From positions 1-5,572 of the forward strand of contig JAQUMQ010000111.1 in NCBI GenBank assembly GCA_028718045.1: DNA of 5,572 nt, in the 5' to 3' direction. Positions 1 to 3,854 of this stretch are shown here, piece after piece. Both the position numbers and the translations under genes were made by a program. Under the pieces are notes generated by a model. The model was not told the DNA's origin. It saw nothing but the letters and a program-made list of their open reading frames with translations, and did no database searches. This stretch comes from Actinomycetota bacterium (GTDB taxonomy: Bacteria > Actinomycetota > Humimicrobiia > Humimicrobiales > Humimicrobiaceae). Position 1 is the stretch's first letter. Each line of letters begins with the position of its first letter.

Positions 1-45
1 GATGAAAAGATAGCCAAAATCGAAGATTATATAAACAGCATTTAG
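1..45 (+). CDS. Possible 3' end of an unidentified gene (partial)
   Basis: Frame 1 is open from the window edge to a TAG at 43-45 and reads DEKIAKIEDYINSI. This composition, mixed charged residues with an amphipathic helical look, is typical of a bacterial C-terminus. Only 14 codons are visible, so an open frame this short could arise by chance and no family can be named. A terminator-like hairpin begins at about position 33 and overlaps the stop codon. That fits a gene ending here, although a hairpin covering the stop itself is unusual. The rest of the gene would lie to the left of the window. Confidence 0.4.
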   Translation, partial: DEKIAKIEDYINSI

Positions 46-70
46 CATTAATCATATGCTACTGTTTTTT
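33..70 (+). terminator. Putative intrinsic terminator of the leftmost gene
   Basis: AAACAG (33-38) pairs with CTGTTT (62-67), and TAGCAT (43-48) pairs with ATGCTA (56-61). There is a four-base bulge on the 5' side and a seven-base loop. A run of six T (65-70) overlaps and follows the 3' arm, as in a Rho-independent terminator read on the plus strand. Read on the minus strand the tail is only TTTATATAAT, so any role in stopping the convergent DUF362 transcript would be weaker. No other terminator candidate is visible downstream of the DUF362 gene. Confidence 0.6.
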
Positions 71-226
71 ATATCTTGAGTTTATAATATATATGTTTTT
101 ACTAAATATTTAAGACTTGCCATGAATTCGGAATATATCGACATGATTTTACTTAAAATCGATAACAGTATTAAGTCGGAATTTCAATAAGTTTTGATTT
201 ACTATCTGTTTTGGGTTTTCATGTTA

Positions 227-1021
227 TTACCTTTTTAAACTATCATTAAACAATTTTATATGCTCTACATCTTCCCAACTATGGCCCAATACTTCTGTAC
301 CGACCTTATCAACATTCAGCACATCATAACCGCCTATTAAAATTTCCTTTGGCGGATTACATTTTTTTCCACCGGGAAGATGGGAGTATGCTTGCCCTAT
401 GCGTCCATCAATTATTGCCATATCCACCTTTATGTAATTGTTTAAATCAAAAATCGCCTTATTTATGCCTACTCTGTGAACGTCACTTCTTCTATATGAC
501 CAATAACCGCCATAATATTTTTCCGGTAATAAACCGACCTGATTTTTAAGACCGAGAGTTACGGTAGTAATCAGATGATCCTTCAAACCAGGAACTGTAA
601 TAAAAAAACCACCAAAAACTACCTCCGGTAACCATATTTTTTTATACGCTAATGCATTTTCGTTTTCCATATTAATCAATTTACATTTATCGACATCAAC
701 CAATTCGAGATCCGCAAATCCATCATATTTTTTAATCAATGATTCATAACCCAGGTTTTTAAAGCTCGTTTCGGTAGGGCATCCACCCGAACCTTCTATG
801 ATGACTATTTTTATTTTTTTCTTTTTTTTAATAACGTATTTTACAATTGATTCAACGCATCTATAGTCCGTCGTGCACGGCGGCGGAGAATCTTGAAGTA
901 AATTTGGTTTTATGATTATCTTTCTTATATCTCTTAATTTACTACCGAATTTAAGATTTTCAAGAAGCTCGAAAACGGAATCATCGTAATTTACGAACTT
1001 TATTTTTACCACATTTTTCAT
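227..1021 (-). CDS. DUF362 domain-containing protein
   Basis: The 264-residue protein matches the DUF362 family along its whole length. It has KPNLLQ at residues 38-43, PPPCTTD at 46-52, EGSGG at 76-80, VPGLKDH at 143-149 followed by TLGLKNQVGLLP at 155-166, AIIDGR at 202-207, and the closing block GGYDVLNVDKVGTEVLG at 230-246. No ferredoxin CxxCxxC motif, signal peptide or membrane segment is visible, so it is likely cytoplasmic. The biochemical role of most DUF362 proteins is unknown. Some relatives carry Fe-S domains, but this one does not. It has four cysteines (C49, C81, C113, C221), and two of them sit in conserved blocks. The usual KTH of the central motif appears as KDH. Residues 65-72 are KKKKKIKI, encoded by long A-tracts that are prone to slippage, but the frame stays open across them. 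The start is the ATG at 1021, with no Shine-Dalgarno sequence before it. The gene is divergent from the BlaI-like gene. The family call is firm; the function is unknown. Confidence 0.88.
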   Translation of the reverse strand: MKNVVKIKFVNYDDSVFELLENLKFGSKLRDIRKIIIKPNLLQDSPPPCTTDYRCVESIVKYVIKKKKKIKIVIIEGSGGCPTETSFKNLGYESLIKKYDGFADLELVDVDKCKLINMENENALAYKKIWLPEVVFGGFFITVPGLKDHLITTVTLGLKNQVGLLPEKYYGGYWSYRRSDVHRVGINKAIFDLNNYIKVDMAIIDGRIGQAYSHLPGGKKCNPPKEILIGGYDVLNVDKVGTEVLGHSWEDVEHIKLFNDSLKR

Positions 1022-1039
1022 ATATTATTTTAATATTAT

Positions 1040-1053
1040 TTTGATATATCAAA
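1040..1053. promoter_or_regulatory. 14-bp perfect palindrome upstream of the DUF362 gene
   Basis: TTTGATATATCAAA is self-complementary over all 14 bases. It lies 18 bp before the ATG at 1021, where a promoter or operator for the DUF362 gene would be expected. A TTTACA element lies directly upstream on the minus strand and could be a -35 box, but no good -10 partner is seen. The protein that would bind is unknown. Confidence 0.35.
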
Positions 1054-1079
1054 CTGTAAAGCAATGTTCTTGATATTTA

Positions 1080-1098
1080 AAATGATTTTAAGTCATTT
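1080..1098. repeat. 19-bp imperfect palindrome
   Basis: AAATGATTTTAAGTCATTT pairs 8 of 9 positions about its centre, with one T/G mismatch. It lies in the divergent spacer and could be an operator half-site pair. AT-rich sequence produces such dyads by chance, so support is limited. Confidence 0.3.
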
Positions 1099-1120
1099 AC
1101 AAATGAAATAAAAATAATTA

Positions 1121-1133
1121 TTACTGGCAGTAA
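1121..1133. promoter_or_regulatory. Candidate operator dyad TTACTG-G-CAGTAA
   Basis: This is a perfect 6+1+6 inverted repeat, the most GC-containing dyad of the spacer and so the least likely to be chance. BlaI/MecI/CopY-family repressors bind short dyads with TAC/GTA half-sites, often in their own promoters, and TTAC...GTAA resembles them. The central spacing differs from the classical TACA-NN-TGTA form. The core CAGTA recurs at 1204-1208 and 1302-1306. Binding by the neighbouring repressor is inferred. Confidence 0.35.
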
Positions 1134-1217
1134 CGCTATATTGCCAAAATCATCTATATTTCATAAGTTTGCATTTTAAATTCAATAATTATACCTTATA
1201 TAACAGTAGATATTACT

Positions 1218-1243
1218 AAAATATTAAATTGATTTAATATTTT
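1218..1243. repeat. 26-bp AT-only hairpin (12+2+12)
   Basis: AAAATATTAAAT (1218-1229) and ATTTAATATTTT (1232-1243) are exact reverse complements around a two-base TG centre, and two further T follow. The stem has no G or C, so it would make a weak terminator. It could be a protein-binding site or a structured or bent DNA element upstream of the repressor promoter. Confidence 0.45.
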
Positions 1244-1281
1244 TAATACAAAATCAAATATCAAATTCACTAAAGACTTTA

Positions 1282-1310
1282 TTGCTTTTAAGCATAAAAT
1301 ACAGTATTAT
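1282..1310 (+). promoter_or_regulatory. Putative sigma70-type promoter of the BlaI-like gene
   Basis: TTGCTT (1282-1287) and TATTAT (1305-1310) are separated by exactly 17 bp. The -10 matches the consensus in five of six positions and the -35 in three. Initiation near 1317 would give a leader of about 70 nt. The palindromes TGCTTTTAAGCA (1283-1294) and AATACAGTATT (1298-1308) overlap the -35 and -10 boxes, where a repressor would act. The assignment is by inspection only. Confidence 0.4.
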
Positions 1311-1388
1311 TTTTTTGTAGATATAAAATCATCTTTCAGAAAGTGCTAAGAGAATTTCATTTGAAACTAATTTACGAAACGAGGGAAA

Positions 1389-1820
1389 ATGGTAAAAGAT
1401 ACTGATTTAAAAAAGAAATCCGAAGAAATTGGAATAAATGGGCTTAACAGCATAAGTAATCTTGAAGCAGATATAATGAAAATAGTATGGGATAGAAAAA
1501 AAGTTACGGTTAGGGAAGTTCATGAATATATGTTAAGAAAAGAAATCGAAAATAAAAAAGAAGGTTTTATTCCATATACCACGGTTATGTCTACGATGAC
1601 TACCCTGGCGGAAAAGGGACTATTGAAGCAAGATAAATCTTCCAAAACATATATTTATTCTGCTGCCGTAGATAATAAGGAGCTTTCCAAAAGTATAATC
1701 AAATCCGTTGCGGATAAACTGCTTGAGGAACCTGCAAAAAAAATAATTTCCAGTTTCTTTGAAGATTCAAAAAAAATTTCCGCTGAAGGAATCGATAAGC
1801 TTTTAAAAGAAATAAAGTAA
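1389..1820 (+). CDS. BlaI/MecI/CopY family transcriptional repressor
   Basis: The 143-residue protein has the BlaI/MecI winged-helix layout. The first helix is ISNLEADIMKIVWDR (22-36), the second VTVREVHEYM (39-48), the recognition helix IPYTTVMSTMTTLAEKGLL (61-79), and the wing KTYIYSA (86-92). A C-terminal helical part (about 96-143) should be the dimerisation segment. Family members are dimeric cytosolic repressors that bind dyad operators and are released by proteolysis (BlaI, MecI) or metal (CopY). No BlaR1/MecR1-type sensor peptidase or target enzyme lies next to it, and no CopY-type cysteine cluster is present (the protein has no cysteine), so its inducer is unknown. It has about 21 residues before the first conserved helix, longer than typical BlaI. 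GAGGG at 1381-1385 is a good but closely spaced ribosome site for the ATG at 1389, and no better internal start is seen. Autoregulation through dyads in the upstream spacer is plausible. Confidence 0.88.
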   Translation: MVKDTDLKKKSEEIGINGLNSISNLEADIMKIVWDRKKVTVREVHEYMLRKEIENKKEGFIPYTTVMSTMTTLAEKGLLKQDKSSKTYIYSAAVDNKELSKSIIKSVADKLLEEPAKKIISSFFEDSKKISAEGIDKLLKEIK

Positions 1821-1837
1821 TATTTTAATTACTTTAT
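1812..1837 (+). repeat. Inverted repeat spanning the repressor stop codon
   Basis: ATAAAGTAAT (1812-1821) and ATTACTTTAT (1828-1837) are exact reverse complements with a six-base loop, and the TAA stop (1818-1820) lies inside the left arm. It is AT-rich and has no T-tract, so it is not a terminator by itself. The real terminator lies 32 bp further on. Confidence 0.4.
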
Positions 1838-1868
1838 GATTTTAAAAAATGAAATTGATTCAAATTTT

Positions 1869-1898
1869 AAAACAGCCTGATTATTTCAGGCTGTTTTT
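1869..1898 (+). terminator. Intrinsic terminator of the BlaI-like gene, possibly bidirectional
   Basis: AAAACAGCCTGA (1869-1880) and TCAGGCTGTTTT (1886-1897) form a perfect 12-bp stem with a five-base loop. T residues follow immediately, and the tract continues as ATTATTTTC. This is a textbook Rho-independent terminator for the plus-strand repressor gene. The A-run on the left arm gives a TTTT tail on the minus strand, so it may also stop the convergent transcript of the EutN-type pair, which has no nearer terminator. Confidence 0.9.
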
Positions 1899-2022
1899 AT
1901 TATTTTCATTAACATATTTAATGTTATCCTAAGTCTTCGAACCTTATAAGGCAGCAATATTTATAATTTCTGCTTGTATGATTATGATGATGCAAATGCA
2001 AATCCAGGAAATAACGAGGCTG

Positions 2023-2292
2023 CTATAACGCAACTTGCATTGAATCAACTTTTGCAATTATCACTGAATCTATGCTTCTATCCCTTGTTTCATCTGTCAT
2101 TCTTGCAGAACTTCCATTAACAACCAGAACTTTTTCACCTATTCCTACCCCTACAGCATCCACTGCCACAACAAAAGGTTCCAGAAGATGATCTTGCAAA
2201 TCGATTGCTTTAACAAGAAGCAGCTTTTTACCAACCAAGCCCGGATCTTTTTGTGTTGCGACTACAGAACCTATAACTTTTCCTAAAACCAT
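2023..2292 (-). CDS. EutN/CcmL-family microcompartment vertex protein (second of pair)
   Basis: The 89-residue protein is a classical EutN/CcmL (BMC-P) pentamer subunit. It has MVLGKVIGSVVATQKDPGL at the N-terminus, VGKKLLLVKAIDL at 20-32, VAVDAVGVGIGEKVLVVNGS at 42-61, SSAR at 61-64, and SIDSVIIAKVDSMQV at 73-87. Proteins of this family form pentamers that close the vertices of bacterial microcompartment shells such as carboxysomes and ethanolamine, propanediol or glycyl-radical-enzyme organelles. Some members occur outside recognised shell loci. The ATG is preceded by GGAG (2304-2301), eight bases upstream and inside the end of the preceding EutN-type gene. Only three bases separate that gene's TGA from this ATG, so the two are surely co-transcribed and probably translationally coupled. 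Length and motifs are complete. The substrate and type of the microcompartment cannot be read from this protein. Confidence 0.93.
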   Translation of the reverse strand: MVLGKVIGSVVATQKDPGLVGKKLLLVKAIDLQDHLLEPFVVAVDAVGVGIGEKVLVVNGSSARMTDETRDRSIDSVIIAKVDSMQVAL

Positions 2293-2295
2293 AAT

Positions 2296-2571
2296 TCACA
2301 CTCCAGGAATATTTACATCATCGATGATTGCAACTATAGTGGCATCGGTAGGTACCTCTTCCGGTTCGAATGCCCAAGCGGCTTCTTTGCCGTCTTCATA
2401 ACCAACATAATCCCCCACTCCTGAATCAGTGGTATCAAGTGCTATTATGAATTTTTCATATTCAAAGCCTGTTTGCATATCAATCGGCCTGACAATTTGA
2501 ATCTTTTTCCCTTCAAGGCTTTTTAATTTTATAGTTGATACAATATTTCCTATAACTTTACCATAAAACAT
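2296..2571 (-). CDS. EutN/CcmL-family microcompartment vertex protein (first of pair)
   Basis: The 91-residue protein has the EutN/CcmL fold signature: MFYGKVIGNIVSTIK at the N-terminus, LEGKKIQIVRPIDM at 19-32, ALDTTDSGVGDYVGYEDGKE at 44-63, and VPTDATIVAIIDDVNI at 73-88. It is clearly paralogous to its downstream neighbour but diverged. The usual VNGSSAR segment is replaced by YEDGKEAAWAFEPEE (58-72), more acidic and aromatic. That suggests a distinct vertex subunit rather than a recent duplicate. It would form or join pentamers capping shell vertices. The ATG at 2571 matches the conserved family N-terminus, yet there is no Shine-Dalgarno sequence, only an A/T-rich leader. The gene follows folD by 172 bp with no terminator seen between them, so readthrough from folD is possible. 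Confidence 0.9.
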   Translation of the reverse strand: MFYGKVIGNIVSTIKLKSLEGKKIQIVRPIDMQTGFEYEKFIIALDTTDSGVGDYVGYEDGKEAAWAFEPEEVPTDATIVAIIDDVNIPGV

Positions 2572-2637
2572 TTTATTTATATTTTAAAAACACAAATTAT
2601 AAAAACAACGATAAACCTAATGATATATTAAAAGAAA

Positions 2638-2657
2638 ATCCAAATATTATCCAAATA
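2638..2657. repeat. Tandem 9-bp direct repeat between folD and the EutN pair
   Basis: ATCCAAATA occurs at 2638-2646 and 2649-2657, an 11-bp period of about one helical turn. It lies 67 to 86 bp upstream of the first EutN-type start codon, where an activator or repressor of the shell genes could bind. No convincing -35/-10 pair was found in this spacer. The repeat is short and AT-rich, so it may be chance. Confidence 0.3.
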
Positions 2658-2743
2658 ATAAATTTTATTTTAAGACTTAAGCTTTATTCTTCTTTATTTA
2701 TTATACAACTACCACAATAAAACTCATATATATATCATTGCTT

Positions 2744-3658
2744 TTACTTCATTTGTGTAAAATTTTTAGCAGCTTTCAATGTATTTTTCAACAACATTGC
2801 TATAGTCATCAACCCAACGCCGCCAGGTACAGGTGTTATGGCACTTGCTTTTTTTTCTACTTTCTGAAAATCTACATCGCCTATAAGAGTTGCTCCTTTT
2901 GTGTCAAAGTCGGTTTTTCTCCAGTTCAAAAGCTCTGGATTTGCTTTGTCCATCGTAATCCTATTAATTCCAGCATCTATCACTACAACATCTTTTTTAA
3001 CCATATCTTCTTTTATCAAATAAGGCTTTCCTACTGCAACAACCAGAATATCCGCATCAATCGTATGCATTTTCAAATCTCTTGTTTCTATATGGCAGAC
3101 TGTTACGGTTGCCCATTCGTTTAATAAAAGAAGCGCGCAAGGCTTACCGACAATTTCGCTATGCCCAACCATGGTTGCATTTTTGCCTTTTATCGTTATT
3201 TTTTCTCTTTTCATCATTTCTATGATACCCGCAGGTGTCGCAGGCACAAACCCGTCTTGGTGCGCAAATAGCTTTCCGATATTTACAGTATGAAACCCAT
3301 CCACATCTTTGAAAGGTGATATTGCTTCTAAAATCTTTGTTTTGTTGATTTGTCGAGGTAGCGGAAGCTGGACGAGAAATCCATGAATGTCTTTTCTGTT
3401 GTTATAAATTTCTATTTGTTTTAATACCTCAGCTTCGGTTGCGGTTTCAGATAATTTTACAGTATCCGATAAAAATCCAACATCTTCACATCCTTTTTGC
3501 TTATTTGCCACGTATACTTTTGAAGCAGGATCTTCTCCCACAAGAATGACTCCCAAACCAGGCTTTATTCCCTTTACTCTTTCAAGTTCCCTTACTTCCT
3601 CTTTGATTTCATTTTTTATATCGCTTGATATCTTGTTTCCGTTTATTAATTTAGCCAT
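2744..3658 (-). CDS. folD: Bifunctional methylenetetrahydrofolate dehydrogenase / methenyltetrahydrofolate cyclohydrolase
   Basis: FolD reversibly oxidises 5,10-methylene-THF to methenyl-THF with a nicotinamide cofactor and hydrolyses the latter to 10-formyl-THF, in the cytosol. The 304-residue protein is full length for the family. Visible motifs are VILVGEDPASKVYVANKQKG (37-56) with the catalytic pair Y49 and K53, HGFLVQLPLPRQ (92-103) with Q97, KDVDGFHTVN (117-126) with D120, the Rossmann signature GHSEIVGKP (165-173), VVVIDAGINR (224-233), and TPVPGGVGLMTIAML (275-289). The cofactor site is unusual: GHSEIVG replaces the common GRSxIVG, and CHIET (188-192) replaces CHSKT, which may change NADP/NAD preference. 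The ATG at 3658 has GGAG (3669-3666) seven bases upstream. A possible -10, TATAAA (3699-3694 on the minus strand), has no clear -35. The gene follows fhs, and the two enzymes are consecutive in the pathway. A terminator lies between them. Confidence 0.96.
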   Translation of the reverse strand: MAKLINGNKISSDIKNEIKEEVRELERVKGIKPGLGVILVGEDPASKVYVANKQKGCEDVGFLSDTVKLSETATEAEVLKQIEIYNNRKDIHGFLVQLPLPRQINKTKILEAISPFKDVDGFHTVNIGKLFAHQDGFVPATPAGIIEMMKREKITIKGKNATMVGHSEIVGKPCALLLLNEWATVTVCHIETRDLKMHTIDADILVVAVGKPYLIKEDMVKKDVVVIDAGINRITMDKANPELLNWRKTDFDTKGATLIGDVDFQKVEKKASAITPVPGGVGLMTIAMLLKNTLKAAKNFTQMK

Positions 3659-3711
3659 TATATAACTCCGATTATTAAAAAAATGTTAATTATTTTATAG
3701 TAATGATTTGA

Positions 3712-3793
3712 AAAATAAAAAGAGGCCTGACGGCCAGCTTAAAAAAAACTTAAAATAAAAACTTTATTTTAATTGCTTACAGCCATCTGGCCT
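3712..3793 (-). terminator. Intrinsic terminator of fhs with long nested hairpin
   Basis: Read on the minus strand, AGGCCAGATGGCTG (3793-3780) pairs with TGGCCGTCAGGCCT (3736-3723) along 14 positions, with a single A/A mismatch and three G-U wobbles. CTTTTTATTTTT follows (3722-3711). The wobbles would be C/A mismatches in a plus-strand transcript, so the structure belongs to minus-strand RNA, as expected after fhs. The large loop contains a second perfect 10-bp hairpin, with arms at 3750-3759 and 3763-3772 and a three-base loop. It separates fhs from folD. It could also act as a conditional attenuator for folD. Confidence 0.75.
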
Positions 3794-3806
3794 ATTTAAT
3801 TATTTC

Positions 3807-3846
3807 GATTGCTTTTTTAAAACCAACCAATCATAAAAAAGCAATC
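3807..3846. repeat. Perfect 12-bp inverted repeat just after the fhs stop
   Basis: GATTGCTTTTTT (3807-3818) and AAAAAAGCAATC (3835-3846) are exact reverse complements around a 16-base loop. The nearer arm begins eight bases beyond the fhs stop codon. On the minus strand the 3' arm is followed by GAAATAATTAAAT, with no T-run, so this is not a canonical terminator. It may protect the 3' end of the fhs message or simply sit before the true terminator at 3712-3793. Confidence 0.5.
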
Positions 3847-3854
3847 AAATATAA

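Larger units (their letters stand above)
1022..1388. other. Divergent AT-rich intergenic region
   Basis: This 367-bp spacer separates the start codons of the DUF362 gene and the BlaI-like gene. I see no coding frame, tRNA or known riboswitch in it. It contains several dyad symmetries (1040-1053, 1080-1098, 1121-1133, 1218-1243, 1283-1294, 1298-1308) and a plausible promoter for the repressor gene (1282-1310). It is far longer than two back-to-back promoters need, so room remains for regulator sites or a small RNA, but its extreme AT content makes chance palindromes likely. Confidence 0.7.

Noticed and set aside
349..549. Plus-strand open frame opposite the DUF362 gene
   Set aside because: It lies wholly antisense to a conserved-family gene, with no recognisable motif or ribosome site.
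1930..2008. Short His-rich minus-strand frame (LHLHHHNHTSR...) after the second EutN-type gene
   Set aside because: About 25 codons, only non-ATG starts and no clear ribosome site. It is more likely untranslated 3' sequence.
1982..2025. Possible amber readthrough extending the second EutN-type protein by AASLFPGFAFASS
   Set aside because: The protein already has the normal family length, and no readthrough or pyrrolysine-type signal is visible.
1944..2100. Plus-strand frame reading ...YDYDDANANPGNNEAA... downstream of the repressor
   Set aside because: It looks protein-like but has no usable start or ribosome site, and it runs antisense into the second EutN-type gene.
2738..3124. Plus-strand open frame opposite folD
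   Set aside because: It is antisense to folD, rich in Cys, Phe and Tyr, and looks like a frame artefact.
3807..3846. Intrinsic terminator immediately after fhs
   Set aside because: The inverted repeat is perfect but AT-rich, and on the fhs strand no T-run follows it. The 3712-3793 structure fits better.
3659..3854. Tetrahydrofolate riboswitch upstream of folD
   Set aside because: The structure here is a simple nested hairpin followed by a U-tract, and I could not find the conserved internal-loop sequences of the THF riboswitch.
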